Positions 1-15,314 of a stretch of DNA of 64,000 bases are shown piece after piece. The notes beneath the pieces were generated by a model, which saw nothing but the letters and a program-made list of their open reading frames with translations, made no database searches and was not told where the DNA came from. This DNA comes from Palaemon carinicauda (Eukaryota; Arthropoda; Malacostraca; Decapoda; Palaemonidae). The DNA lies in the NCBI RefSeq assembly GCF_036898095.1, contig NC_090746.1:55656869-55720868 (forward strand), given 5' to 3'. Made by a program: the position numbers and the translations under genes. The first letter of the stretch is position 1; every line of letters starts with the position of its first letter.

Positions 1-194
1 TATACTTCTACAGTATACATAAAAGTTAGTTTTTTCAAGATCAGTCCTTCGTTTCCCCCTGTTAAACATGAAGGTAGTTCCTGGTAAGATACCATGATCA
101 CTGTAACATTAAATTTTTATCATTGTCTTTTTATATTTACGGGAGTTGATTTGAATCGATCGAGTGCACACATTAATACACAGACAGACACATA

Positions 195-213
195 TAAATA
201 AATAAATAAATAA

Positions 214-264
<51 letters not shown>
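195..264. repeat. Compound microsatellite (AAAT)n-(TA)n
   Basis: About six AAAT units run directly into some 22 TA units. The tetranucleotide probably arose from the edge of the dinucleotide tract or the reverse; the junction has no spacer. Confidence 0.97.
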
Positions 265-1441
<1,177 letters not shown>

Positions 1442-1660
1442 AATGCAGCCGTTTCTGTTCCACTGTAGGACAAAGGCCCCAGACGTGTTCTTAGTCATGC
1501 CAGGGGTTTGGTACTTTTCACCACTACGGTGGCCACTGCGGATTGGTGATGCTGGAAGATTTTTGTATTATCGTTCACAGGCAAACCAACCTAGTATGGA
1601 TGGCCTTGACTAACACAGCTTTGCTGATCATGGTGATACACAAGCCCTTTTCACCAAGTT
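1442..1660 (+). repeat. Dispersed repeat family 1, copy A
   Basis: This block aligns as an inverted, diverged copy with 14,187-14,399. Shared landmarks in order are a GACAAAGGCC-type segment near the left end, GGGGTTTGG, GATTGNTGATG, CACAG-AAACCAACCTAGTATGG, and GCTTTGCTGATCATGG near the right end. Copy A holds an extra segment near 1,520-1,540 (CCACTACGGTGGCC) that copy B lacks. Both copies have (TA)n tracts on each side. A 56-codon frame in this copy (1,443-1,613) and the matching frame in copy B both end in a similar NQPSM-G-D stretch before a stop. I believe similar sequence is common in decapod crustaceans, but this is from memory. No terminal repeats, poly-A tail or tRNA-like head are evident, so its class is unknown. 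Confidence 0.75.
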
Positions 1661-1680
1661 AAGGTAACCCCACTCAGAAA

Positions 1681-1682
<2 letters not shown>

Positions 1683-1732
<50 letters not shown>

Positions 1733-1734
1733 TA

Positions 1735-1776
<42 letters not shown>
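1683..1776. repeat. Compound microsatellite (AT)n-(GT)n
   Basis: AT units, one short TACATTAA break, more AT units, then eight GT units. It lies 20 bp beyond the right edge of family 1 copy A. Confidence 0.97.
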
Positions 1777-1902
1777 TCGTAAAATTCTAGCTATTTAATG
1801 TATGAATAATATTGCCAATTTTCCAGTCACTAGTTCACTTCACGTCAAATTCAGCATTCATCAAATTTTCACTCTCTCTACCTACTTGATTTCCCTGATG
1901 GA

Positions 1903-1904
1903 GA

Positions 1905-1957
<53 letters not shown>
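1903..1957. repeat. (CT)n microsatellite
   Basis: CT tract with a single CTAT interruption. It is followed by roughly 200 bp of pyrimidine-rich DNA, which explains the Ser/Pro/Leu-rich frames nearby. Confidence 0.97.
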
Positions 1958-1962
<5 letters not shown>

Positions 1963-2192
1963 TCCCCTTTTTCCATAACAGTCGACAGCTTCCCTCCTTC
2001 TGCTGCTACTCTCCTCTTCCAGCTCCTCAGCACCTGTGACTCACCCCTCCCCTCCCCTCCGTTTTAGCCTTCCCTTCTTTTCTTTGAGCGTAAGTTTCCC
2101 CCCTTCGTCACTGCTGGCCCCGGGGGACATTGCCGCCAATATTAAATACATCCGCAAGGGATCTCAATCTCCTAAACTCGTCTATAACCCCA

Positions 2193-2195
<3 letters not shown>

Positions 2196-2262
<67 letters not shown>
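2196..2262. repeat. (CT)n microsatellite
   Basis: About 33 uninterrupted CT units. The 82- and 86-codon frames across it are translated repeat. Confidence 0.97.
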
Positions 2263-2265
<3 letters not shown>

Positions 2266-3092
2266 CAATAATAACGGAGGGTAAAAATATCCATAAGGCA
2301 GCAGCCTTTGCATTGCATCTTTCTGTTTGTTTAACATCTCAAATATTCATATTCATTACGAAGCCCCTGTCTGCACACTTTCTTTTTTAGTGCTCATACT
2401 CACATCCAGATTTTTTTCATTTGCGAATATGTAAACAAAACCAAATTAAAGAATTCAAATTTGTAAATTTAAAACCTACGATTAGTTACGAAGAGTACCC
2501 AAATGTATACGAACATTATATTTTGTCAACAACAACAAAAATAAAGAACTAAAACCAAGCGATTCAACAAGAGGTACACAGCATCACATCCGAGTCGCCA
2601 CGCAACCACCTCCACCAGCACACGTTGTCTAATAATAAGAAGGATCAACCATCGCTCAAGAATGTGTCCTTTATCCATTCATTCTCCCCTCTTCGATCTC
2701 GACGGAATATGCGTCCCCTTTTTCTCTTTTCTCCGCCTCCTCCCCCTACCATATTTCTTTTTTCAGCCTTTCCAATCTCCCTTCTCTTCTTCTCTCGTCA
2801 TCGCGTTACTTGTTCGGAGGATAAAATGAGTGGAGATGATCTCCTCTGAAGGTATCTGATTGTCTGAATCAGGATAAATAGCCTGTTGTGATTTTTGAGT
2901 AAGCTCTTTGTTTACCGACCAGCCTTAATATATATGACAAACGTCGTATTTTAAAAATTTTCATTCTTAAATTGTTCTACTATGAGATAGGCAAAATGTA
3001 CGATTTTTTTTTGTAGCTGATAATATGGCTGGATTTGTCAAGTTAAAAAACATATACAATTGAAACCGGGGAAAATACTCATATCTTTATAT
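2263..3092. other. Gene-free spacer
   Basis: No gene seen. The interval contains a pyrimidine-rich stretch (about 2,680-2,800) that opens a 74-codon frame of low-complexity Ser/Pro/Phe composition, then ordinary AT-rich DNA. Confidence 0.65.
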
Positions 3093-3115
3093 CTAACTAA
3101 CTAACTAACTAACTA

Positions 3116-3207
<92 letters not shown>

Positions 3208-3216
3208 TATATATTA
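3093..3216. repeat. Compound microsatellite (TAAC)n-(TA)n
   Basis: Five TAAC units lead straight into a long TA tract with a few ATA and AAA slips. Confidence 0.97.
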
Positions 3217-4217
3217 TAAACGCGTATGTGTATGTGTGGATTGACTATGTCTATACCGGCTGATTAAACACATGTTTGTGATTCATCGATACATACATAT
3301 AGTTCCCCCCATTTACATCTCCTGCCCCCACCCCCTCAACACGCCTTCACCTTGAAAATAGTCATCAACCGTTTACACCTGTGACCATTGGACGAATCGC
3401 CACAAAGGATAACTATTCCTTTGCAAGGGCTCAGTAAGAGCGATAATCTAATTTTATCGCTTCGACGTTTATTAACTTCCTAGAATAGACGTGTCGGAGC
3501 AGATGCTATCTATCCGTTGCTATTTTTGCGGCGGTTTATTATTTGTTTCCATACCAGTGGCAATGCCAAATCTCACTTTGTTCTATCGGAGGTGAATTGT
3601 TCTTCGGAAAATGAGAAGAGATGGGATACTGTTGCATAACCCTAAAGGTCGAAGCATTTCTGTCTCTTCTTTTGTTCCATAGTTAATGAGCATTTGGCTG
3701 TTTGGCTATTATTAGAAGCTGGGGGGTTTACACCATTATAGCACACGTTTTCGGATGGTTTGAAATATTTCCGTTAGATTAAGAACGTCTTCTGCCATTT
3801 TACTAAACACAGTGGAGTGACATGGCTTCCAAAATCAGTTCCGTTTGAGAGTGTTCGAGTTTGGTATCAAATGCGATGATGTCAACATAGCTTACATTTG
3901 TTTTACTACAAAAATATGTAGTAAAGAAGTTTCCATATAAAATGGTGTACGATGAAATTTTAACATAAGATTCATGGTTTATTATTCTTAAAATGAAGAT
4001 TAACCAGCCCAATGAGTCAAGTTCGTCTTTTACAGAGCTGGCCCAATTAAATTCGGGAAGAAATAAACAATTATATTGAAATTAAGAAATTAATGAAATA
4101 ATATAAATAGTAAATATAGTAGATAATGAAAAGGTCTTATACGCATTGATGTAAATGTTATAAAGTATTAAGATCTTATTTTCACTCATCTTAAGTAAAT
4201 TTCTCTTACACATGAAC
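3217..4217. other. Gene-free unique-looking spacer
   Basis: No gene seen. The part from about 3,340 to 3,660 is more balanced in base composition than its surroundings. A 69-codon minus-strand frame at 3,803-4,012 shows no recognisable motif. Confidence 0.65.
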
Positions 4218-4419
<202 letters not shown>

Positions 4420-4550
4420 CATTAGAATAACTATTTTTGCCAACTCTTCAGAAACTTCTTAAATATTGAAATAAAATACAAGGATGACTGCCGTTTCTTT
4501 TTAGCGAAAGAGCGACGCATCACAGAAAGACAACTCGGGCTAGACCGGAA

Positions 4551-4552
<2 letters not shown>

Positions 4553-4621
<69 letters not shown>
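4553..4621. repeat. (AG)n microsatellite
   Basis: About 34 uninterrupted AG units, 135 bp after the previous AG tract. Confidence 0.97.
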
Positions 4622-4624
<3 letters not shown>

Positions 4625-5168
4625 TCTTAGCGACACAAAGAAACAAAAGGTTCTCCATTTCGTCAGGTACGTGCCCAGTCACAGAGAATTTACTTACACT
4701 ATTTATAACTCGCATGAGAAGGCATATGCCATTATTATTAGCATGCTGTTAGAATGGCTGCACGCAGACATGAATTTTGTTCGGGAACTCATGCTTGTAT
4801 GTAATGATAGATGTACCAATGCAGTTGTTATTTCGAAACGAAGTTAAATGTATATCTTATTATTATTATTATTTTTTTTTTTTTTTATTACTATTCGGAA
4901 GAAGACCCTCCTCTAATGAAACATTATGATTATTTTTATTATTAATATTATTCTGGAAAAGACGCCGTTTAAAAAAACAGGAACATAGCAATACCATGCT
5001 TTGCCTAGAAGCACGAGGATAAGATTTGATGGCCTATCCCGCTATCATTTGAAAACTATTCCGCTGAAAATGGTTGTCCTTTCTTTGTCTCGGAAATAAT
5101 AATCGACACCGGTGTTGCTCTTGGCTAGAAGCTGCTCAACTACATTATATCATCGCAGGTCTTGGAAG

Positions 5169-5170
<2 letters not shown>
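4622..5170. other. Gene-free spacer with ATT and T runs
   Basis: No gene seen. Near 4,857-4,888 a short ATT repeat passes into a T homopolymer. The rest is AT-rich with short frames only. Confidence 0.65.

Positions 5171-5241
<71 letters not shown>
5171..5241. repeat. (CT)n microsatellite
   Basis: About 35 uninterrupted CT units. Frames on both strands are translated Ser-Leu or Arg-Glu repeat. Confidence 0.97.
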
Positions 5242-5243
<2 letters not shown>

Positions 5244-6076
5244 GGTGGTAGCAACAACCCCCCCCTGCCCCCGGCAACCCCGAATGTCCAATAACAGGTA
5301 CAGGAAAGACATTGGAGTTGTTGCATAATGCTGGCGAGTGTGGGAGTCTCTGGAACCCTTCCTCTCCATCCGTGACGTCACAGCCTGCGTCATCGCTCTC
5401 ACCCAATTATTGCCACTCTCACACACGCTCTCACTTCGCCTGTGCAATGTTTTCGCCTTTTTTACACTCCCCTGATTCTGCTTTTGCAGTCAAACAAACT
5501 TGAATGCTGACGTTATAGGATTCCGAAATAGTCCTTTTCACTCATGAACTGAGACATTTCACGTCGTGACGTTATACGATTAAATTATTTCTTTTTTTCT
5601 TTTTCCTTTACCCGTTTAGACCTGATTGTGTCCAGCGATATTAGTATAAGCATTTGAATTAATAGTTTCCCCGTTATGTTTTTGCGAAAATATTTGTCGT
5701 GGCAATCATCCTTACTGAAATGTGTCAACATGTCTTTAAGTCGCGTGTAATTTATGAATAATAATTGTTTAAAGAAATAGTCCTTTTCCTTTCCTTTTAA
5801 GTCGATTCTGGGAAAGACCTACATCTCGGACTACGACCATTCTTCGTCCAACAAGAAACCTTGTCATAGCTTCTTTTCCTCATTGACTCTCAAGGGAAGA
5901 GGGAAAGAAAAAAAGAAAAGGAAGAAAGTAAAATAAGAAGAAGAACAAGGTCAAGGGAATCTCCTTGAAGTCATAAAGGGGCCAAGGAAGAGTTATAAGG
6001 ACCACCACAGGAAGAAGAAAGATGATGGATAAAAGGGAGGAAGAAGAGGAGGAGGAGATTGGAATTGGGAAAATTG

Positions 6077-6077
<1 letters not shown>
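5242..6077. other. Gene-free spacer with one exact CRE octamer
   Basis: No gene seen. An exact TGACGTCA lies at 5,373-5,380, followed within 12 bp by a TGCGTCAT variant, in a locally more GC-balanced stretch. A purine-rich segment covers about 5,890-6,060. Confidence 0.6.

Positions 6078-6152
<75 letters not shown>
6078..6152. repeat. (TC)n microsatellite
   Basis: About 37 uninterrupted units following directly on a purine-rich strand, so purine/pyrimidine asymmetry switches strand here. Confidence 0.97.
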
Positions 6153-6156
<4 letters not shown>

Positions 6157-6734
6157 CTCTCGCTCTGAGACTTAAATGAAGCCGTTTAAAGAAAATCTAG
6201 GTGTCTAGATTAATAGGCGATTGAAATTTGAGGAAAAATAACAAGGCTTTAGTCAACATATTAGATTTTAAACGAATTGCGAAACAAGTAAATAGTTTAC
6301 TTGAATAGAAATAACTGGATGGAGAATTATAACAAGACAAGTACAAAAGACTGATGCCGCAAGGAGGAAATGTTAGATAAATAACGGAATTGAGGTTTTC
6401 CTGGATATCAGTTTCCAAGGAAGAAGGAATGTTTAGATAAGCAGGAGTAAGTCATCGATGGCTAAACCAGACTACGTCGCTTTTCCTCGGTTTTGGATAT
6501 CCGTCAAGATTTTATTGCATACGTTATATAAGAACAGGATTTTGTAATAGGACAGCGGCGGCGTCTCTCAAATATGACCGAAGTATTCTTGATTGAAATA
6601 CATTTCGGATTATCCTTGACCTGAGTTTATGTCTCGTTCGATTCTGTACGAACGTTCTTTCTTTCCTCTTTTCATGTTTCTTTTTTCTTTCTCTTTAAAA
6701 AACTAAAACTGGATTTTATTCTTTAATCCCCCCT

Positions 6735-6736
<2 letters not shown>
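6153..6736. other. Gene-free spacer
   Basis: No gene seen. One 73-codon minus-strand frame (6,197-6,418) has no recognisable motif. Confidence 0.65.

Positions 6737-6789
<53 letters not shown>
6737..6789. repeat. (CT)n microsatellite
   Basis: About 26 uninterrupted CT units followed by a C-rich pyrimidine stretch to about 6,870. Confidence 0.97.
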
Positions 6790-6792
<3 letters not shown>

Positions 6793-8990
6793 CTTTTCCC
6801 TCCCCGCTTCCAACCCCTTTTCATACTCCAAAGGGGCATCCCCCCGCCTTCCCCTCCACCAACGCCTACACGCCCACACAAGGCTGGAGCTGAAATGTCA
6901 GAGTTGAGCGCCCAGGAGAGGGGAACAGAAGCGAACAGAGAAAAGGGGAAAGTGGGTCATGCTATCTGGAGGTAAGCTCAGGTAAAGGACGGTTAAAATC
7001 ACTGTTGCAAGCACACTAATATAGCGATCATGATGTGGAGACAGGTATTTCAGTCTGAAATGCCTCGTAAACTAGAAGAGATTGTTTATCCCTACACAAG
7101 GTCAGGTTGTTAACTACTGCGGAAGGATAAAGGCCTCGAAATAGCTCGCAGATAGAACGCCGATCTCCTCTTGTTGGGAAATCCATTATGTAACGGATAA
7201 TGCTGAAGAATTGTTGATCGGGGAATGATTTTAACGAGCGATTCTGCTATACAGAGAGTTTGAGAAAGAAGGTGTGACGATTTCAATTGTGTAGAAAAAC
7301 AGGAAAAGGTTTTAAGCCTTACTGCGCATAACTCTGCAAGTCGTAGATGATTACCGTACTGGAGGGGCGAACCTCGTCCTTCGACTGATTTCTGACATTG
7401 CTAAATAGAATTTGAATTCTCATAATTCAGTAGAGCTTTTTAATAATAGATAATTTCAAGAAAATTAACTATTTCAAATGGCCTGTAAAGACATTACCAA
7501 CTAAAAAGTGTACATAAACAGAAGATCTATTTACGAACAATGTCCAACTTAATAACGAAAATGCGTGACATTGAGGAGGCATACCAATGCACTCATAGCC
7601 CGCCTCACATTTGGGGGATAGTTTCCCAATGAAAGAAATCGAAAACAACAAATATTGCCCCATATAGCCAACGTCTTGTACTAGATGACATTACCCTTGA
7701 AACAACGGCAAAAGTAAAATATTAGACGCTGCCAAGAAACCCTTCAAGAATCAACGCGGACCCAAACGTGTTTCTGGTAATCGCATTTCCTTCAAGATGC
7801 CCCCCCCCCCCCACCTCCTCATTCTTTCCCACCTCTCCCCTCTCCTCTTGCTACCCCCTTCCCTTCTTTCTCATTTATGTAACTCTCACAACAACACTTA
7901 CAAGATACTTCCCTGTTAGTAAGAAGCATGGAGTAGTACCAGAGAGAGAGAGACAGACAGAGAGAAAAATTGAAATCACAGATTGAAATAGATAGAAGAG
8001 GTTACTTAAATCTTCTGTTGAAAAAGTAGCACTTGAACACCAATGAAAGTGAAAGTTTATTCAGAAAAGTTTTCACAAAAATAAAGTAAAAATGCTAATT
8101 CAAAAAAGATAAAGGTTTTGCGATTTTTAATTGTTGATCTTCACAGGTGACCTTCCAGTCATTTAATAAAATTAACTACAAGCAAAAAAGAGATGTATGA
8201 ATTAAAACTTCCAAAGATACTTTCATCAACCAATTTCATTACCTCAAAAGGTTTCAAAACACACCCAAAGGAATTTCACCATATCATCTTGGAAACATTA
8301 CAGAATCGAATAGTCCAGTCACTATTACGCCTCAAAAACGAAGTCTGAATGTTACAAGAAAAAATCGGTACTCACTGAAAGGCCCATACTACTAATAATG
8401 AAATTTAAAGCAAGAGGAAACGTTGAGCCACTTTCACAGTAAATTGCTTCGCTTGGGTAGTACTGAATTTAAATTCTATAATTGGATGATAGATAAATCT
8501 TTCAAAGGTATACTTAACATTAAGGCCGTATTTTCATACTTGAGGTTAAGTAATTACAAGCAGCATTTTACAAATTATTTTTTTCTTTGTAAAGTGTTTT
8601 TAGGGTATGTGTGTTGGGGTTTCTAGTACAATTCACTAAGTAAACGAAGATTGAATGGCGTCTACCAGGTAATCCTGTAAGATACTTATCTTTTTCTTTG
8701 GTCGAAAGTAAGCCACCTGCCAATCATTTCATGCAGCTGTTTCTAGGTTAATCCCTATAATATTTCTAACTGAGAACTGTTTTGATTCCTTTTGCAATTA
8801 ATTGTTTAATAGTACAATATATTACGAAAATATATTGAGGATAAACACGAGCCTGTAAAGTGTAAGAAACTCTTTGCATTTTACATAAATGAATACAAAG
8901 CCGCCGAAAAAAAAAAACTATCCATGAATAAGTTCAAGCATTGTCCTTATTGCAAAGCCCTTTCTCTCACGCCAGTGAAATCGGAGTAAG
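6790..8990. other. Long gene-free spacer without long microsatellites
   Basis: No gene seen over 2.2 kb. It contains a C13-type homopolymer run near 7,801-7,812 within a pyrimidine-rich patch, a short AG run near 7,941-7,967, and AT-rich DNA from 8,000 on. All frames are short (at most 72 codons) and unremarkable. Confidence 0.65.
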
Positions 8991-9500
8991 GTGAGTGATG
9001 CTCACTGTTATAGACGACTGAGCGAAGTGGAGGTACTATTGTTCGATTATGATCGCTTAAACTGCATAACTAATTCAGTAGACAGATTCCGGACAAGCAT
9101 TTTCCCAGCCGAACGAAGCCTAAGGCTATTAATGTCCTTGCATGCGTCCTCCTTCCTTCACCCAAAGGAGTATCTTGCGACTCGTTCAATCCCTCCACCC
9201 CCAGAAATAACTCCCAACAATCCTCCACCTCCTGGACGACGCCTCCGGTCAAGTAAACCCCTTGGGTACCTCCACTCCAAACAGGCGTCTTCAATCCCGC
9301 CGCAAAATAATGCAACGTCACTCTCTCAGAGTCCCCGACAGTTTCCGCGCGAAACGAAAATCCATTCGCTCGTTCTTTCCCTCTCTGGGGCAATTATTTC
9401 GCGACGAAATGGGTCGCAAGTTGTTCGTCCCTTCACTCATGTTTCTTTCTGCTTGCATCGGCAGTAAGCGAAGCGGTCCAAGTCTTAATGACGAGTAAAA
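8991..9500. other. GC-richer block, open in several frames; possible promoter or first exon
   Basis: This block is richer in G+C and CpG than its neighbours. It carries a 158-codon plus-strand frame (8,991-9,467), a 78-codon plus frame (9,262-9,498) and a 107-codon minus frame (9,070-9,393). Several open frames at once point to base composition rather than to one coding frame. No domain is recognisable. Inside the 78-codon frame, an ATG at 9,409 in an arthropod-like context (CGAAATGG) starts a short leader-like peptide that ends near GTAAGC (9,464). A CpG-rich promoter with a first exon is possible; neutral GC-rich DNA is the alternative. Confidence 0.3.
9409..9463 (+). other. Candidate first coding exon with signal-peptide-like sequence
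   Basis: From ATG 9,409 the frame reads a basic start (MGRK) then a hydrophobic stretch (LFVPSLMFLSACIG). It reaches a splice-donor-like CA|GTAAGC with GT at 9,464-9,465, which would leave phase 1. The ATG has purine at -3 and G at +4. This order (leader then donor) is what a first coding exon of a secreted protein looks like. No downstream exon was identified, and a hydrophobic stretch of this length arises by chance easily in a 64-kb window. Confidence 0.15.
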
Positions 9501-10215
9501 AAGGGTCGTCCTCGAGGATGAACTTCAAAAATCATGAAACCTATGGGAGGGCAAGGGCTAGCTCGAGGGGACTGCAATGACCGGTTAGTGAGAGAAGAGG
9601 ACAGAGGTGCATGTTTTGCATCTCGAGAACCTTTGAGAAGAGGCGATAACCGGGGAACGGGATGTTACTACAAGGAGGTGAGATGACCCTTCATGGAGAC
9701 CTTCTTCTCTCATGGTATGCTGTCTCTATTTTATCATCGCCATTCTCGTGTATTTTCTTTTTATCTACCTGTTAAGACAAACCTTCCGTAAAATAGGAAT
9801 TCCACCGCATGGGTCAAAATAAAATACAAACTTCATTGTAGCTTTTTAGTTGTTAGTTTGCTCAAGATCAGATAAAAAAAAAGTGTCATATTCTATTGCA
9901 GCAAAGAATCCCATCTCCTTATACATGTACTCAGAACTCTGTCCCCTTACTCCTCCTTCTCCTTCTCTTTCTTCTCCTTCTCTTCCTCTTTCATTACTTC
10001 CTATCAAGCGGAGGGTCTCGTTGCGAAGAGCGTTGGTGTTCTTACATAAGTCTTGGCGTCATGTCTTACGTCACAACTTCTCTGGGAGGTCACACTGGGT
10101 CGACGGGATAAAGGACGGGGGAGGGAGAGAGAGAGGGCGGGAAGGGGTGGAGGTAGACGGGGTTTGAGGAGAGTGCAAGAGAATGAAACTGAGAATCTAA
10201 GATCAGGACTGAATA
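9501..10215. other. Gene-free spacer with CTT/CTC pyrimidine tract
   Basis: No gene seen. A CTT/CTC-type tract at about 9,948-9,995 produces Leu-rich frames that look membrane-like but are low-complexity. A purine-rich GGGA stretch follows at about 10,108-10,165. Confidence 0.65.
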
Positions 10216-10260
10216 GGAGGAGGAGGAGGAGGAGGAGGAGGAGGAGAAGGAGGTGGTGGC
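10216..10260. repeat. (GGA)n then (GGT)n trinucleotide repeat
   Basis: About ten GGA units with one GAA slip pass into GGT/AGT units. This is the clearest trinucleotide tract in the window and accounts for a poly-Arg frame. Confidence 0.95.
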
Positions 10261-11079
<819 letters not shown>

Positions 11080-11160
11080 TGTCTGTGTTTGCGTGTGTGT
11101 ATGCTTGTTTATGTATATATATGTTTGTATGCGTGTGTATAAAAAGATATAAGACTTCAC

Positions 11161-11163
<3 letters not shown>

Positions 11164-11243
<80 letters not shown>
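11164..11243. repeat. (AT)n microsatellite
   Basis: About 40 uninterrupted units ending in a TACATACAT step. It lies 85 bp after the CA-TA-TG block, separated by a GT/AT-rich remnant. Confidence 0.97.
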
Positions 11244-11247
<4 letters not shown>

Positions 11248-11684
11248 CATTGAATCGATGCATTAGGTTACTTAATCAACATAAATACAATAGAAAAAAA
11301 AATAACACATAATCGATAGGAAAAATCTTTCCCCATCTGATTCCCCTGCAATAAAATAACACTGAACAATAACACCGTAAGAAGAAGTTAGAAGAATTAT
11401 TGCAAAACAATTTTCCGCGGCGCGTCTCAGACTGGTCCGTGAAACGGTGTTTTTCGGTATCACAAAGCCAATTGTATGTGAACCCTCAACCATTATGGAG
11501 CTGCTGTTGCTATTATTTTCCACAGGAAATGTTGACATAGATTCCGTTTCCTCCCACGAAATCAGCCCCCCCCCCCTACAAGCCAAGACCTCCGAAGCCA
11601 CCACCTTCATCACAGCCATTCACTTCCCACCTTCTTCTCCACCTCCTCTCTCACCCGTCCCCTTCCCTTCACCCCCTTCCATTT

Positions 11685-11687
<3 letters not shown>
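11244..11687. other. Gene-free spacer
   Basis: No gene seen. A minus-strand frame (11,272-11,619, 115 codons) and a plus-strand frame (11,447-11,689) overlap antisense to each other. Neither has a recognisable domain. A C9 run lies at about 11,567-11,576. Confidence 0.6.

Positions 11688-11742
<55 letters not shown>
11688..11742. repeat. (AG)n microsatellite
   Basis: About 27 uninterrupted units directly after a pyrimidine-rich stretch. Confidence 0.97.

Positions 11743-13054
<1,312 letters not shown>

Positions 13055-13114
<60 letters not shown>
13055..13114. repeat. (AG)n microsatellite
   Basis: About 30 uninterrupted units. Confidence 0.97.
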
Positions 13115-13116
<2 letters not shown>

Positions 13117-14126
13117 TTGAGCCGATTACGTAAAAGCATAAGCAGTCGTTATTGCCAGACATTTTTCTAAGAGCAGATACACACTGTTGTTGGGGCTAAC
13201 TAACTACAGTACTTGTTCGCCCAGGCCAAGCGCTTCTGGTTGAACTAGCGCCAGTGACATTGATGTACCGCTAAACTCTTGCATAAGATAAGTTTACGTT
13301 ACATCTCCCTAACACGCTTCCCCTCCCCCCCCCCCTCCTTGTTACACACAACATGCATTTCTTTCTTCTTCTCTACACAAGAAACACGGAGGTTGCAGGA
13401 AGCTTCGTAATCTCCAGCAATGAGTGCCAATCACAGACGCATTGTTAAAGCCCCGAAGACACGAACGAACACTGACCCCGAACAGTAACACACATAAACG
13501 AACCCAGTTCCTTTTGCGATTTGTCACAATCGTTTCCGTTCCATTTATGCTTACTGTATTCTTAATTGTTTCTTTTTATCTCTGTAGTTGATGTCAACAC
13601 GGTTGCTACCATTTTTCTCTCAGCATTATGATGTTACTTAACAACACCAAGCCTCCTGTGAAATTACAATCAGTACGAGACCGTAGATAGACTTTTGCAA
13701 TAAACTTACCGAACACGTACAGATCAACGATAGGTTGACTGATAGGGAAACTTATTTTCAAGACATACAAAATATATGAAACTAAATGACTTCGTGCGTG
13801 TACGTGTGTGGTCAAGTGTGTAGACTTCTTATATCTCCTAGTGAACTTTAACGGCAAGAATTTCCTCCAGGTTTAAGTCCACTTCTTTGGTGCTACAGTC
13901 ATCTTTTTGTTCTATTTCTACTTTAGAAACATGATTTAGCTGCCGAGATTTGATTATTAAAATTATCATGATTGACACGCCCACGTCCGTTTATAAAGGA
14001 TTTCATACTCTTTAAAGAGTTCTATCGCATAATTTATGTAAATTGGTGTCATAAGGTTAAGAAGTTAAGGAAGTTTCAGATAAAAAGATTAAGTCAAGAT
14101 CAGGGAAAATTTTCCTCTATACACAA
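13115..14126. other. Gene-free spacer
   Basis: No gene seen. A C10-type run lies near 13,326-13,335. Short minus-strand frames at 13,342-13,527 and 13,606-13,857 have no recognisable motif. Confidence 0.65.

Positions 14127-14186
<60 letters not shown>
14127..14186. repeat. (AT)n microsatellite flanking family 1 copy B
   Basis: About 28 AT units that stop exactly where family 1 copy B begins. Confidence 0.97.
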
Positions 14187-14188
<2 letters not shown>

Positions 14189-14399
14189 ACATAGTGAAAG
14201 GGTTTGGGTATCGCCATGATCAGCAAAGCTATACTAGTCAGGGCCAACCATACTAGGTTGGTTTACTGTGAGCGAACAGATTAAAGTCTCCCAATCATCA
14301 GCAATCCGATGAAATGGCCAAACCCCAGACAACATGATTATGGAAATGTCTGAGGCCTTTGTTCTGCAGTGGACTAGAAACTGCTGCGTTGGTAATTTG
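14187..14399 (-). repeat. Dispersed repeat family 1, copy B
   Basis: Reverse-complement relative of 1,442-1,660. Shared landmarks, read on the minus strand, are CACTGCAGAACAAAGGCC, GGGGTTTGGCC, GATTGCTGATGATTGGGAGA, AAACCAACCTAGTATGG and GCTTTGCTGATCATGGCGAT. It lacks about 18 bp present in copy A near 1,525 and differs by many substitutions, so the two are old or from different subfamilies. (AT)n tracts of 60 and 144 bp lie on its two sides. Confidence 0.75.
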
Positions 14400-14400
14400 T

Positions 14401-14402
<2 letters not shown>

Positions 14403-14450
<48 letters not shown>

Positions 14451-14467
14451 TTTGTATATATATATAC

Positions 14468-14545
<78 letters not shown>

Positions 14546-14546
14546 C
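14403..14546. repeat. (TA)n microsatellite with spaced ACAT breaks
   Basis: About 144 bp of TA repeat with several ACAT and TTTGT interruptions in its first half and a pure second half. It abuts family 1 copy B. Confidence 0.97.
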
Positions 14547-14770
14547 ATACAAACAAAAAAACAAAAGAATGTTCGTTCCTTTGCCCAAGAGGGATCTACT
14601 TTACACTTATTACCATCATGAAAACTCCGTATGAGCGAGCAAGTAATAATGACTTGAGTAACTCAAGTGCGTCCACCGCGAATATATGTGGCTGTCTTAC
14701 TCAATCGGAGGCGGAAAGGTCGACCCTGCAATCTTAAGTAATACTCGGTTGCAAAATTTTGCAACTCCCT

Positions 14771-14777
<7 letters not shown>

Positions 14778-14833
<56 letters not shown>
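14778..14833. repeat. (CT)n microsatellite
   Basis: About 28 uninterrupted units. Confidence 0.97.
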
Positions 14834-14836
<3 letters not shown>

Positions 14837-15300
14837 TTTGCTTACCGGTTTAGTGAATGTCTCGGTCAAATGTTTTTTTTTTTCTTTTTGTCGTTTTTTG
14901 TCTGTTTAAATTACTCTGAACAGGGTGAGGTATATGTTACTGTTTAGCTCGTAACATTTTGTTATTATTGATATAATTATTATGATTATAGTATTGTAAA
15001 CCAAAATAATAAATTGACATTTATCAAAAAAAAAAAAAAAATTAAAAAATACTATTGCTTTTATTGTTTTTTATATCAAAAGCAAAGTTGACGATTTTAT
15101 TGTTTTAATTATGGCCAAAAATGCAAATAATAAATCTATTTCCTTAAAGAATTGTCATTGCTGCGTTTCCATCCCCTATGCAACGATATCATCGCAAACT
15201 TAAAGTTGAATGTGACCTTTAGTCAAATTCACCGTGTTTTTCATTGGGTATATATACTGTATATATATATATTTTTCATTTTCCATCGCGGGACTATTAT
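14834..15300. other. Gene-free AT-rich spacer with A and T runs
   Basis: No gene seen. T-rich runs lie near 14,872-14,900 and an A15 run near 15,026-15,040. Confidence 0.7.
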
Positions 15301-15314
15301 TCCCCGAAGAAATG

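Noticed and set aside
9896..10111. Leu/Phe-rich frame resembling a membrane segment
   Set aside because: Produced by the CTT/CTC pyrimidine tract at about 9,948-9,995.
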